This document shows positions 38,831 through 48,063 of a stretch of DNA of 64,000 bases, in pieces. Position 1 is the stretch's first letter, and each line of letters starts with the position of its first letter. Location of the stretch: contig NZ_FNVF01000002.1 of the NCBI RefSeq assembly GCF_900107975.1, positions 573,178 to 637,177 on the forward strand. Direction: 5' to 3'. Both the position numbers and the translations under genes were made by a program. A model generated the notes under the pieces. That model did no database searches and was not told the DNA's origin. It worked only from the letters and a program-made list of their open reading frames with translations. Source of the stretch: Paenibacillus sp. UNC499MF. GTDB taxonomy: Bacteria > Bacillota > Bacilli > Paenibacillales > NBRC-103111.

Positions 38831-40927
38831 ATGACGCTGCTGCAGCAGGCAGCCGATTATGTATCTCTGGAAGAACTGATGCAGAAGCTCGGCATCTCCA
38901 GACGAACCGTTTATTACGATATGGAAAAAATCAACGACTGGCTGAAAACGATTCATCTTCCGCCGGTCGAATATGTCCGGGCAGCCGGTTACTATTTGCC
39001 GGATGAAAGCCGCAAGGGCATTCCGCAGCTGGCCGGACAGCTTCCGGTGCAGCAGTACTACTTGTCTCCGCGGGAGAGGCTGGCCTGGCTGGCCGTCCAT
39101 CTGTTGTCCCCCGCGGCCGGATCGCTTTTCGTCCATCACTTGACGGATCTCCTGCAAGTCAGCCGGGGAACCGTGCTTAAGGACTTGAACATCATCCGGC
39201 CCGAACTGGAATCGCTGAAGCTTAAGGTCGCTTACGACCGCAAGCAGGGCTACCGGGTCCGGGGGGAAGAGAGCGACAAGCGGAAGGCGCTCACCTACTA
39301 CTTCGGACAGATTTTCGGAAGCGTGGGCTGGGAGCAGGCGCTCAGCCGGAGTGAAGACCCCGGCAGTTTTGACCGGGTGCTGGACTTATTCCCGCCGATG
39401 AAGCCGGATTACCTGAAACGGGTTTACCGGCTCATCGCGGACAGTGAACGCACACTCGGCGTGGAACTGACGGACGAGATGGTGTTTAACCTGACCACCC
39501 GCTTCCTGCTCTATACACGCCGGATCCAGAACAGGCAGCTCATTGCGATCGACGAAGACGAGCGGAACGTGCTGGGGCGCATGCCGGAGTACGAGGCGGC
39601 GGCCCGCATAGCGGAAGGCCTCGGCGGTTTGTTCGACACCGCCATACCCGAGGAGGAAATCGCGTATTTTACGATGCACCTGCTCGGCGCGCGCGTCAAC
39701 CGGATGGAACAGCTGACCGGTTCCGAGGAAGTGATCGACAAGCTCCGCGAAGCGGCCAGGGGAATGACCGACGCCTTCCAGCGTCACGCCTGCGTGTTTC
39801 TGCCGAACAGAGAAGCGATGGAAGAGAATCTGCTCGTCCATCTGAAGCCGGCGTATTACCGGATCCTGTACGGGCTGGAGCTCGATAACCCGCTTCTGGG
39901 CAACATCCGCTCCAAGTATGGCGAAGTGTTCGAACTGACGCGGCGCTCCGCGGCACCGTTCGAGCAGCTTGTCGGACGAAAGCTCGATGATAACGAGATC
40001 GGCTACCTCGCCATGCACTTCGGCGGCTGGCTGCGCAGGGAAAACACGCAGCCTGTAGAGAGGCGCCGGGCCGCCATCGTCTGCGTCAACGGCATTTCCG
40101 CTTCACGGATGCTGAAATCCCAGCTCGAGCATTTATTTTCGGCGGTGGACATTTCGGCGGTTCTCTCGCTGCGGGATTACGAAGCGTTTGAAGAGGAGAG
40201 CGTCGATTTTATTTTCTCGACGGTCCCGCTTCCGGACAGCGGCGTCCCCGTGTTCGTCGTAAATCCGATCCTCAGCGATAAGGACAAGGAGCATCTGCTG
40301 AACCAGATCAATACGGTCGTCGGCCGCAAGTCGCGGGCCCAGGCCAGCTCGGTTCAGGCCCTGCTCGACATTGTCCGCAAATACGCGAAGGTGACGGATG
40401 AAGCGGGGCTTGCGGAGGAACTGAACCGCTACATGTCCGTGGGGAAAACATGGCTGAGCGAAGCCCGCAAGCCGTCGCTGGCCGACCTGCTCACCGGACC
40501 GATGATCCGGGTGGAGGAAGAGGCCGCGGACTGGCGCTCCGCCATCCGCGAGGCGGCCCTGCCTCTTCTCGAGGACGGGCGTATCGAAGAGGCCTACATC
40601 GGGGCGATGATCGGCAAGGTGGAGGCGCTCGGCCCCTATATCGTCGTGGCGCCGGGCATCGCCATCGCGCACGGCAAGCCGCAGGACGGAGTGAAGCGGC
40701 TGGGAATCAGCCTGCTGCGGCTTGCGAAGCCCGTAGCCTTCTCCGAAGAAGCCCGCCACCAGGTACAGGTGATTCTGGTGCTGGCGGCGATCGACGGAGA
40801 ATCGCATCTCAAAGCGTTGTCGGAGCTGACGCTCCTGCTCAGAGAACAAGACAGCCTGACCCGGCTGAAGGACGCCGGGACCAAAGAACAGATATTACAG
40901 CAGATAGAAGAAGGTCCCCGCAGTTAG
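38831..40927 (+). CDS. PRD-containing BglG/MtlR-type regulator with EIIB- and EIIA-like domains
   Basis: Controls the PTS operon that follows (27 bases to the next gene). 698 aa. Layout: HTH_11-like domain 1-60 (LEELMQKLGISRRTVYYDME), second HTH about 75-150 (LLQVSRGTVLKDLNIIRPEL), PRD1 and PRD2 about 170-400 with regulatory histidines in VNLT/YFTMHLLG and YLAMHFGG, an EIIB-like domain about 410-500 (IVCVNGISASRML, with Cys), and an EIIA-like domain about 550-690 (APGIAIAHGKP, with His). Phosphorylation by HPr and the cognate EIIB would switch activity. The 5' end is odd: the good ribosome site points to an ATG in another frame (38794-38799 area). See findings. Confidence 0.85.
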   Translation: MTLLQQAADYVSLEELMQKLGISRRTVYYDMEKINDWLKTIHLPPVEYVRAAGYYLPDESRKGIPQLAGQLPVQQYYLSPRERLAWLAVHLLSPAAGSLFVHHLTDLLQVSRGTVLKDLNIIRPELESLKLKVAYDRKQGYRVRGEESDKRKALTYYFGQIFGSVGWEQALSRSEDPGSFDRVLDLFPPMKPDYLKRVYRLIADSERTLGVELTDEMVFNLTTRFLLYTRRIQNRQLIAIDEDERNVLGRMPEYEAAARIAEGLGGLFDTAIPEEEIAYFTMHLLGARVNRMEQLTGSEEVIDKLREAARGMTDAFQRHACVFLPNREAMEENLLVHLKPAYYRILYGLELDNPLLGNIRSKYGEVFELTRRSAAPFEQLVGRKLDDNEIGYLAMHFGGWLRRENTQPVERRRAAIVCVNGISASRMLKSQLEHLFSAVDISAVLSLRDYEAFEEESVDFIFSTVPLPDSGVPVFVVNPILSDKDKEHLLNQINTVVGRKSRAQASSVQALLDIVRKYAKVTDEAGLAEELNRYMSVGKTWLSEARKPSLADLLTGPMIRVEEEAADWRSAIREAALPLLEDGRIEEAYIGAMIGKVEALGPYIVVAPGIAIAHGKPQDGVKRLGISLLRLAKPVAFSEEARHQVQVILVLAAIDGESHLKALSELTLLLREQDSLTRLKDAGTKEQILQQIEEGPRS

Positions 40928-40953
40928 ACTACCGGATTTGGGAGAGATGAGAG

Positions 40954-41397
40954 ATGAAATTTTTAGAACCGTCCTTGATTGCACTTGATGTCGAAGCCGA
41001 GACGGCGGAAGAAGCGATCCGCCTGGCGGGAGGACTTCTGGCCGACGCGGGAGCCGCGGAAGCGCGCTATGCCGAAGCCATGGTGGACTCCTACCGGGAC
41101 AAAGGCCCGTACTTCGTACTGGCGCCGCATATCGCTCTGCCGCACGCCCGTGCGGAAGACGGAGTGAAAGAAGCGTCCGTCTCGCTGCTCCGGCTGAAGA
41201 AACCGGTCGTATTCGGCCACGCGGCCAACGATCCCGTCCAGCTCGTATTCGCACTGGGCGGGTCCACCAGCTCCGAGCATATCGCCATGCTGCGCAAGCT
41301 GACGATATTGCTGAGCAACCCGGACAACGTGGAAGCGTTCAAGCAGGCAGCCGATGTAGATACTATTCAACAACTTATTAGGGGGAACGAACAATGA
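40954..41397 (+). CDS. PTS system EIIA component, ascorbate/fructose (Ntr) type
   Basis: Phosphocarrier of 147 aa that receives phosphate from HPr. The active-site histidine is H64 in IALPHARAEDG. FVLAPHIALPHAR and SVSLLRLKKPVVFGHAANDP match the UlaC-like branch, and ALGGSTSSEHIAMLRKLTIL is also conserved. GAGAGATGAGAG precedes the ATG. The gene overlaps the EIIB gene by 4 bases (ATGA), so expression is coupled. Confidence 0.9.
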   Translation: MKFLEPSLIALDVEAETAEEAIRLAGGLLADAGAAEARYAEAMVDSYRDKGPYFVLAPHIALPHARAEDGVKEASVSLLRLKKPVVFGHAANDPVQLVFALGGSTSSEHIAMLRKLTILLSNPDNVEAFKQAADVDTIQQLIRGNEQ

Positions 41398-41657
41398 AAA
41401 TTTTATGCGTATGCGGTCTTGGACAAGGAACCAGCCTGATTTTGAGAATGAACGTGGAGAACGTGCTGAGCGGCATGGGCGTTAACGCCGATGTGGAGCA
41501 TACCGACGTATCCACGGCATCCGGCACGGCGGCGGATTACATCATCACGAGCAATGAGCTGGCGCAAAGCCTTCAAGGCCATGCCGCCAAAATCGTAATC
41601 GTCAATAACTATTTTGACAATAACGAAATCAAACAAAAACTGGAAGAAGTGCTGTAA
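41394..41657 (+). CDS. PTS system EIIB component, ascorbate type
   Basis: An 87-residue single-domain EIIB. The phosphorylated cysteine is C7 in CVCGLGQGTSLILRM, the typical P-loop of the ascorbate/lichenan-like EIIB family. VEHTDVSTASGTAADYIITS is the expected second strand and loop. It accepts phosphate from the overlapping EIIA and passes it to the sugar bound by EIIC. Confidence 0.9.
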   Translation: MKILCVCGLGQGTSLILRMNVENVLSGMGVNADVEHTDVSTASGTAADYIITSNELAQSLQGHAAKIVIVNNYFDNNEIKQKLEEVL

Positions 41658-41677
41658 CCCATTAAGGAGGGGTCTTT

Positions 41678-42973
41678 ATGGACGTGCTTTTTTGGATCGC
41701 GACCAATATTTTCGGAACACCGGCCATTCTGCTCGGGTTCATCGTTCTGGTTGGCCTTCTGCTCCAGAAGAAATCGACGAGCCAGCTCGTCAGCGGTACC
41801 TTTAAAGCGATTATCGGTTTCCTCGTAATCGGCGCCGGTTCCGACGTTATCGTCAAAGCGCTGAACGTATTCGAACCGATGTGGAAAGAGGTCTTCGGAC
41901 TGGAGGCCGGCTCGCTCGGTACGTTTATGGGTCAGGACGCGTTTAACGGCAAGTACGGAAGCGCCGTCACGCTGGCGATGCTCGTCGGCTTCCTGATCAA
42001 CGTGGCGCTGGCCCGTTTCACCCGGTTTAAATTTATTTACCTGACCGGACATATGATGTTCTGGACTTCAACGATTTTCGCAGGTGTAATCGTGCATGCC
42101 GCAGGCGGTATCGCGATTTGGAAGCTCGTGCTGATGGTTGCCGTCGTGCTCGGTCTGTACTGGACCTTCCAGCCGGCTCTCGTTCAGCCGTTCCTGCGCA
42201 AAATAACGGGCAACGATAACATCGCCCTCGGTCACACGTCCGCTTCGGTTGCCCTGCTGGCAGCCCTGTTCGGTAAATTGTTCGGCAACAAAAACAACGA
42301 TTCCGAGAAAATCAAAGTGCCGAAAGGCTTTGAGTTCCTGCGGGATTCCAACGTCATTACCGCACTCAGCATGGGAATTCTGTTCCTGATCGGAGCCGTT
42401 ATCCTTTCGACGAAAGGAACGCCTGCGGCCGCCGAACTGATGGCGAAGTCGGGCGACCAGAACTTTATCATTTATTCGATTATCCAATCGTTTACGTTCG
42501 CGGGCGGTATCGCCATCGTTCTGATGGGGGTCCGGATGTTTGTCGGCGAACTGGTTCCGGCTTTCAACGGGATCGCTACAAAACTCGTACCCGGAGCCAA
42601 GCCTGCACTGGACGCGCCGGTTGTGTATCCGTACGCGCCGAACGCGGTCGTACTCGGCTTCCTGGGAGCCTTCGCGGGCGCCATTATCTGGCTGCTCGTG
42701 CTCGGTAACACCGTTTCCTACATCTTCGTTCCGACGATGATCGTTCTGTTCTTCCACGGGGCTACGGCCGGCGTGTTCGGGAACTCGACGGGCGGTGTCC
42801 GCGGGGCCGTGATCGGCGGATTCATCACATCCACGATCGTAGCCTGGGGACAATTCCTCATGGTCCGCTTCTTCATCAGCTCCACGGTGCCGGATACGGC
42901 CATGTGGGCGGCGGACTCCGATATGTTCATCATCGGTCCGATTTTGAACTTCCTGGCTAAATTGTTCTTTTAA
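41678..42973 (+). CDS. PTS ascorbate-type EIIC transporter (UlaA/SgaT family)
   Basis: Membrane permease of 431 aa with about 11 hydrophobic segments, opening with MDVLFWIATNIFGTPAILLG. It carries the family phrases ATFKAIIGFLVIGAGS-like (GTFKAIIGFLVIGAGSDVIV), GQDAFNGKYGSAV and FFHGATAGVFGNSTGGVRGA near the C-terminus. AGGAGGGG precedes the start. UlaA-family carriers take up ascorbate or related sugar acids and lactones, which suits the lactonase gene that follows. The true substrate is not known, as the ascorbate pathway genes (ulaD, ulaE, ulaF) are absent. Confidence 0.9.
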   Translation: MDVLFWIATNIFGTPAILLGFIVLVGLLLQKKSTSQLVSGTFKAIIGFLVIGAGSDVIVKALNVFEPMWKEVFGLEAGSLGTFMGQDAFNGKYGSAVTLAMLVGFLINVALARFTRFKFIYLTGHMMFWTSTIFAGVIVHAAGGIAIWKLVLMVAVVLGLYWTFQPALVQPFLRKITGNDNIALGHTSASVALLAALFGKLFGNKNNDSEKIKVPKGFEFLRDSNVITALSMGILFLIGAVILSTKGTPAAAELMAKSGDQNFIIYSIIQSFTFAGGIAIVLMGVRMFVGELVPAFNGIATKLVPGAKPALDAPVVYPYAPNAVVLGFLGAFAGAIIWLLVLGNTVSYIFVPTMIVLFFHGATAGVFGNSTGGVRGAVIGGFITSTIVAWGQFLMVRFFISSTVPDTAMWAADSDMFIIGPILNFLAKLFF

Positions 42974-43007
42974 CTAAAGCAGTGCCGGGCCCCGGGCCCG
43001 CAACAAC

Positions 43008-43045
43008 AAGACGGTGACAGCGCTAAGCTCCGCCGTCTTCTTTTC
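43008..43045 (+). terminator. Hairpin between EIIC and the lactonase gene (attenuator)
   Basis: AAGACGG pairs with CCGTCTT across an 18-base loop, followed by CTTTTC. The U-tract is weak, so it probably trims expression of the enzymes relative to the transporter or stabilises the upstream mRNA. Confidence 0.5.
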
Positions 43046-43072
43046 AGAAAAAAAGAGTGGAGGAGACACGTC

Positions 43073-44065
43073 ATGAGCTATATCCGTACTTTACATGGAG
43101 ACATCGCCAAAGAGGATCTGGGCTTTACGTATTCCCACGAACATATTGTATGCCGTCCGGCCTTCTGGCAGGAACGGGGAGAGGACGATCTGCTGCTGGA
43201 CGACAAAGAGAAGTCCAAGCTGGACGTTCTGGATTTTAAAAAGCACGGCGGACACGCGATCGTGGACGCAACGGCGGTCGATTACGGACGTGACGTGCAG
43301 GCCGTTCAGGAAATTGCCCTGGAAACGGGCATTAAAATCGTGGGCACGGCCGGTTTTAACAAAAGCTTTCTGTGGGACGCCAAAATCAAGGAAGAGCTGA
43401 AGCCGCTCACGGGCGATTACGAAACGTATACCCAGTGGATCGAAGCGAAAAGCATTAACGAGCTGGCCGATTTCGTTATCCGCGAGGTAGAAGAGGGCCT
43501 TGAAGGCACTCCGTTCAAAGCGGGCCAAGTCAAATTCGGGACGGGCTACAACCGCATTACGCCCCTGGAAGAGAAAACGCTCCGCGCGGTAGCCCGAGCC
43601 CACCACGAAACGAAAGCGCCCGTGCACTCCCATACGGAAGTCGGCACCATGGCGCTGGAGCAGATCGAGCTTCTGAAAAGCGAGGGCGTGAACCTGTCGT
43701 ATCTGAGCCTGGGCCATATGGACCGCAACCCGGACCCGTACTACCACGAGCAGATCGCGGCAACCGGCGCTTACATGAGCTTTGACGGCATCGGCAAAAT
43801 CAAGTACGCCCCCGAAAGCACGCGGATCGCGCTCATTCTCAATCTCGTGAGCAAGGGCTACGAGGATCAGATTCTGATCAGCGGAGATACCGCCCGCAAA
43901 ACATACTACAAGCATTACGACCAAGGTCTCGGACTGGAGTACATCATTGCGAAGTGGGTGCCGCGCTTTGTGGACGAAGCGAACCGCAACGGATTCGACG
44001 GGCAGAAGCTGATCGAGAAATTTTTCGTAAAGAACCCGGCCAACTGCTTCTCATTCAAAAAGTAA
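43073..44065 (+). CDS. Phosphotriesterase-family lactonase/hydrolase
   Basis: A binuclear-metal TIM-barrel enzyme of 330 aa. All metal-binding residues are in place: H22 and H24 (YSHEHI), carbamylated K154 (GQVKFGTGYN), H187 (PVHSHTE), H215 (SLGHMDRNPD) and D272 (ISGDTAR). GGAGG precedes the ATG. In PTS operons of this kind, family members probably open phosphorylated sugar lactones such as ascorbate-6-P-like compounds or cleave esters; that role is inferred from the ascorbate-type transporter. A phosphotriesterase (pesticide) activity is not expected. Confidence 0.85.
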   Translation: MSYIRTLHGDIAKEDLGFTYSHEHIVCRPAFWQERGEDDLLLDDKEKSKLDVLDFKKHGGHAIVDATAVDYGRDVQAVQEIALETGIKIVGTAGFNKSFLWDAKIKEELKPLTGDYETYTQWIEAKSINELADFVIREVEEGLEGTPFKAGQVKFGTGYNRITPLEEKTLRAVARAHHETKAPVHSHTEVGTMALEQIELLKSEGVNLSYLSLGHMDRNPDPYYHEQIAATGAYMSFDGIGKIKYAPESTRIALILNLVSKGYEDQILISGDTARKTYYKHYDQGLGLEYIIAKWVPRFVDEANRNGFDGQKLIEKFFVKNPANCFSFKK

Positions 44066-44078
44066 GGAGGCGCGCACG

Positions 44079-44837
44079 ATGAAATTCGAGCACGAAAACT
44101 CGTACGAGGTGCAGGATAAAATCCGACAATTCCGGGCGGCGATCCTGCCTATCGGAGCCGTGGAAGCACACGGCCCCCACCTGCCGCTCGGTACCGATAA
44201 TCTGCTTGCCGAACGGCTGGCGGACAAACTGGCGGCCCGGACGGACAGCTTCGTGCTTCCGGTCCTGCCTTACGGCCAGGTGTGGAGCCTGCGCAATTTC
44301 CCGGGCAGCATCAACGTCTCCAACGAGGCGCTGATCCGGCTGCTGGCCGATATCGGAGAGAGCCTGTACCAGCAGGGCTTCCGTATTTTCGCCATGGTCA
44401 ACGGCCATCTGGGCAATGCGGTGGCGCTTAAGGAAGCCGCGCGGATTTTATACGAGCGGGTACCGGAGCTGAAAGTGTTCTACTTCTTTTATCCGGGCAC
44501 GAAAGAAATTACGGCCCGGGTGAGGGAGTCCTCTGCGGCCCACGGCACCTATATGCATGCCGACGAAATCGAGACGTCTTACATGCTTTATCTCGCCGGC
44601 GAATATGTGGACATGAGCAAAGCCATAGATGGCGCCCCGCACATAAGCGCGGAAGCGGATTGTACGCCGACGCCGTGGGAGGAAATCACATCCTCCGCCG
44701 TTCTCGGGGACGCCACGCTGGCTACCCGGGAGAAGGGCGAGCAGATTATCGAACGAAGCCTGGACGTGATGGCCGAGATGCTATTGCGGGTCAAACGGGC
44801 CTTGCAAGACGGGGAACAGCAGGATTCAACAGACTGA
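44079..44837 (+). CDS. Creatininase-family amidohydrolase
   Basis: Metal-dependent hydrolase of 252 aa acting on cyclic amides or N-glycosidic compounds. The motif PIGAVEAHGPHLPLGTDN (about 24-41) gives ligands E29, H31 and D40; NGHLGNA (about 109) and HADEIETSYM (about 161) complete the metal site. It starts 13 bases after the lactonase gene with AAGGAGGCGCGC upstream. With the SIS protein next door it may act on an amino- or amide-substituted sugar, but this is inferred. Confidence 0.85.
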   Translation: MKFEHENSYEVQDKIRQFRAAILPIGAVEAHGPHLPLGTDNLLAERLADKLAARTDSFVLPVLPYGQVWSLRNFPGSINVSNEALIRLLADIGESLYQQGFRIFAMVNGHLGNAVALKEAARILYERVPELKVFYFFYPGTKEITARVRESSAAHGTYMHADEIETSYMLYLAGEYVDMSKAIDGAPHISAEADCTPTPWEEITSSAVLGDATLATREKGEQIIERSLDVMAEMLLRVKRALQDGEQQDSTD

Positions 44838-44853
44838 CAACGGGGTGAGAGCT

Positions 44854-45591
44854 ATGATGATGAATACGTATTTTGATGTGATCGGCGAGCTGTTGAACAA
44901 AGTCCGGACCGAGCAGGCCGGACCCATCCGCGAAGCGGCCGAGAAAGTGGCGGCCTGCATTCAGGACGGCGGCATTATTCATTTGTTCGGCTGCGGTCAT
45001 TCGCATATTTTGACGGAGGAAGTTTTTTACCGGGCCGGCGGGCTTGTTCCGATTCGTCCGATCTTCGTCGAGAAGCTGATGCTGCATGAAGGCGCCGTAC
45101 GCTCTTCGGAGCTGGAGAGACAGAACGATCTGGCGGTCGATTTCATGAAGGAGCAGGATATCCGTCCCGGCGAAGTCGTGTTTGTCCTGTCCACTTCAGG
45201 CCGTAACCCGGTTCCCGTCGATGTCGCTCTGATGGCGAAGGAGAAGGGCGGCGTTACCGTCGGAATCACTTCTCTGGAGTATTCCATGAGCCAGCCGTCG
45301 CGGCATACAAGCGGCAAGCATCTGGCCGATGCGGTGGATCTCGTGATCGACAACTTCTCGGTCAAAGGAGACGCCGTGCTGAACCATCCGGGTATGCAGG
45401 TGCCTTTCACACCGAGTTCGACCGTGATCGGAGCCGCGATCCTGAACGCTGTTTTTGCCGAGTCCATTGAAATCATGATCGAAAACGGCTTTAACCCGCC
45501 GGTGTTCCTGAGCGGCAACATCGACGGTTCCGACGCGCACAACCAGGCGCTGATCCAGAAGTACAAGGAGCGGATCGCCCTGCTGGCGTAA
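44854..45591 (+). CDS. SIS-domain sugar isomerase-like protein
   Basis: A 245-residue protein of the SIS fold, which binds phosphosugars. The SIS phosphate loop is IIHLFGCGHSHILTEEVFYR, with a second loop FVLSTSGRNPVPVDVALMAK. The ATG at 44854 follows GGGGTG by six bases; a GTG at 44845 is within that site. The phrase HPGMQVPFTPSSTVIGAAIL is typical of the UPF0309 branch. Likely reaction: isomerisation or deamination of the product of the two upstream hydrolases. Confidence 0.85.
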   Translation: MMMNTYFDVIGELLNKVRTEQAGPIREAAEKVAACIQDGGIIHLFGCGHSHILTEEVFYRAGGLVPIRPIFVEKLMLHEGAVRSSELERQNDLAVDFMKEQDIRPGEVVFVLSTSGRNPVPVDVALMAKEKGGVTVGITSLEYSMSQPSRHTSGKHLADAVDLVIDNFSVKGDAVLNHPGMQVPFTPSSTVIGAAILNAVFAESIEIMIENGFNPPVFLSGNIDGSDAHNQALIQKYKERIALLA

Positions 45592-45849
45592 CCTTGCTTT
45601 ATGAAGAAAAACAACCGTAAACCAAACCAGAAGGTTGTATCCGGCCAAGAGCCGGTAAACGTGTGGAGTTACAGAGAGATAGAAGCAGACCAGAGAGCGG
45701 AATTTTTTACTATTACTTAATAAATGAACCGGAAAAAACGCCGAAGACGCCTTGCAAAACAGAACCGGATAGCTGTCGGGAGAAACCATACAACCCTATC
45801 CTTATTTTGCGGTCTTGATCCGGCGGTACAACGGGTGAGGAGGAACGAC
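45592..45849. other. Intergenic region before HPr, no gene seen
   Basis: 258 bases. An AT-rich stretch around 45700-45725 could hold a promoter for the HPr/EI pair, but no clear -35/-10 pair or terminator is visible. A basic open frame from 45724 merges in frame with HPr and has no ribosome site, so it is not considered coding. Confidence 0.3.
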
Positions 45850-46119
45850 ATGTTCGCACAAACAGTAACGATTGGAAACGAGCAGGGCTTTCATGTCCGT
45901 CCGGCTCAGCTTTTTGCTGAAACGGCCGGCCAGTTTGGAGCAGAGGTGCACCTGAAGACCGGAGAAGGACGCACGGCGGATTGCAAAAGCATGCTGGAGC
46001 TGATGACGCTCGGGATTGAAAAAGGGGCAGTCGTGACGATCGAAGCCAGCGGCGACGGTGAGAAGGAAGTCGTTGAAGCGCTGACCAAGCTTGTCGAAAG
46101 CAAGTTCGGTGAAGCCTGA
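45850..46119 (+). CDS. HPr-like phosphocarrier protein (operon-specific)
   Basis: An 89-residue HPr. ATG at 45850 follows GAGGAGG. The active histidine is H15 in GFHVRPAQLFAETA. The regulatory serine is S47 in CKSMLELMTLGIEKGAVVTI (Ser46 of the family), so HPr kinase control and CcpA corepression may be kept, although the neighbouring residues differ from the usual KSIMGVM. It overlaps the EI gene (TGATG). Being within a sugar operon, it is probably a second copy besides the housekeeping ptsH, which cannot be seen here. Confidence 0.9.
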   Translation: MFAQTVTIGNEQGFHVRPAQLFAETAGQFGAEVHLKTGEGRTADCKSMLELMTLGIEKGAVVTIEASGDGEKEVVEALTKLVESKFGEA

Positions 46120-47876
46120 TGAAGGGGCTGCATATTCAGGGAATCGGCGTTTCGGAAGGAATCCGTATCGCTCCGGCATTCGTTTACCGTCCGGCTCAGG
46201 AGAGCGCGGGCGGAGCTTCTGCCGGATGGAAGCCTATCGCGGACGATCCGGCGGCTGTGAAGGCCGAGCTTGCCGCGCTTAGAGACGCGAAGGCCCTCTG
46301 CGCGGGCGAGCTGGAGCAGCTGACGGAGAAGGCGAAAGAAACCGTCGGAGAAGAGCAGGCCGGTATTTTGGCGGGCCAGCGGAAGCTGCTGGACGATCCG
46401 GCCTTCTATCCGAAGATGGAAGCCCGTATCCGGGAAAAGCTGGAACCGGCTCCGCAGGCCGTATCCGAAATCGTAAGCCAGGTCGCTTCCTGGTTCGAGG
46501 GGATGACCAACGACTACATGAAAGAGCGCGCCGCCGATATCCGCGATATCGGAAGCCGCCTTATGGCCTGCCTGTCGCCGGAAGAGAGAGCCGGACTTAA
46601 TGGAATCACCGGAGAGGTGATTCTCGTGGCCGACGATCTTACGCCGTCCGACACAGTGCAGCTCGATCCGTCCAAGGTCGTCGGCTTTATCACCCGCACG
46701 GGCGGGGCGACGTCCCACACCGCCATTCTGGCGCGGTCGCTCGGCATCGCAGCCATCGTCGGCGCGGGTGATGCCGTGGACGGCATTGACGACGGGGATA
46801 CCCTCGTCGTCGACGGAGCCGCCGGGCTGTGCATCGCCCGGCCGGACGAAGACGAAGCGGAGCGGTACCGGCTCCGCATGGGGCAGGATCTCGAGCGCCG
46901 CAAATCGCTCGAGGCGTACGCGGCCCGTCCCGCTGTAACCGCGGACGGTACGCGCGTGGAGCTCGCGGCGAACATCGGGACCGCCGCGGAAGCCGGGGCC
47001 GCCGCCGAACAGGGAGCGGACGGCGTGGGGCTGTACCGCACGGAGTTCCTGTTCATGAATTCCCCGTCTATGCCGGGGGAGGAAGAACAGGTCCGTGCTT
47101 ACGCGGAAGCGGCCCGGCTTATGGAGGGCCGCCCCGTAATCATCCGCACGATGGACATCGGCGGAGATAAAGAGCTTCCGTATCTGCAGCTGCCGAAGGA
47201 AGTGAACCCCTTCCTCGGCTACCGGGCGATACGGATCGGTCTCAGCCGCAAGGAGCTGCTGCTCACGCAGCTGCGGGCGGTTTTGCGGGCCAGCGCCTCC
47301 GGCAAGCTGAAGGTGATGTTCCCGATGATTTCCGGCCTGCAGGAATGGCGGCAGGCCAAAGAAATCCTGGCGCAAGCGCAGGCGGAGCTGAGAGGGGAAG
47401 GCGTCCCGTTCGACGAGAACATGGAAGTCGGCATCATGGTCGAGATTCCCTCTACGGCCGTAATGGCGGGCCAGTTTGCGCGGGAAGTGGACTTCTTCAG
47501 CATCGGGACGAACGACCTCGTCCAGTATACGCTGGCCGTAGACCGGATGAACGAACACGTTGCGTACTTGTACGACTATTTCCATCCGGCCGTCCTCCAG
47601 CTCATCCGCACCGTGATCGAAGCTTCGCACTCCGCCGGCAAATGGACGGGCATGTGCGGCGGCATGGCGGGCGATCCGCTGGCCGCGCCGCTTCTGCTCG
47701 GACTCGGACTGGACGAGTGGAGCATGGAGGCGGGCCGTCTCAGCCCGCTGAAGGAAGTGCTCGCCGGGCTGGACCGTCAGGAGTGCCGCGAGCTTGCGGA
47801 GCGGGTGCTGCTTCTGGATACGCCTCAGGCGGTCCGTCAGGCGCTTGAAGAGTTCCGCGCGGCTAAAGCAGGTTAA
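46119..47876 (+). CDS. ptsI: PTS Enzyme I (phosphoenolpyruvate-protein phosphotransferase)
   Basis: Transfers phosphate from PEP to HPr; 585 aa, close to the usual 570-575. The N-terminal HPr-binding helical domain spans about 40-150, the phosphohistidine is H200 in GGATSHTAILARSLGIAA, and the PEP-binding barrel spans 260-585 with GVGLYRTEFLF, RTMDIGGDK, SIGTNDLVQYTLAVDR and GMCGGMAGDP (with the catalytic Cys). It is translationally coupled to HPr. It may be the only EI of the organism or a pathway-specific copy; the operon position favours the latter. Confidence 0.95.
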   Translation: MKGLHIQGIGVSEGIRIAPAFVYRPAQESAGGASAGWKPIADDPAAVKAELAALRDAKALCAGELEQLTEKAKETVGEEQAGILAGQRKLLDDPAFYPKMEARIREKLEPAPQAVSEIVSQVASWFEGMTNDYMKERAADIRDIGSRLMACLSPEERAGLNGITGEVILVADDLTPSDTVQLDPSKVVGFITRTGGATSHTAILARSLGIAAIVGAGDAVDGIDDGDTLVVDGAAGLCIARPDEDEAERYRLRMGQDLERRKSLEAYAARPAVTADGTRVELAANIGTAAEAGAAAEQGADGVGLYRTEFLFMNSPSMPGEEEQVRAYAEAARLMEGRPVIIRTMDIGGDKELPYLQLPKEVNPFLGYRAIRIGLSRKELLLTQLRAVLRASASGKLKVMFPMISGLQEWRQAKEILAQAQAELRGEGVPFDENMEVGIMVEIPSTAVMAGQFAREVDFFSIGTNDLVQYTLAVDRMNEHVAYLYDYFHPAVLQLIRTVIEASHSAGKWTGMCGGMAGDPLAAPLLLGLGLDEWSMEAGRLSPLKEVLAGLDRQECRELAERVLLLDTPQAVRQALEEFRAAKAG

Positions 47877-48063
47877 ATCCCGCTAACGTAGTGACTGGAA
47901 AACTGACGTCAATGCGAAGGTTGAAGCCGATAGCGCGTTTAGCGGTTGAAGTGGAGCGGCTGCCTGCCCGCGTCTCCGTGAAGCGGCATTTCCGCTCCGG
48001 AGCTTTCAAATTAAGCCTCCGATCAAGATTCGGACGCAGACACTCCCCGACAGAGGTCGGCGC

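Noticed and set aside
38538-38831. 97-aa plus-strand frame before the PTS regulator
   Set aside because: Spans a terminator-like hairpin and the regulator's leader; no ribosome site and no recognisable fold.
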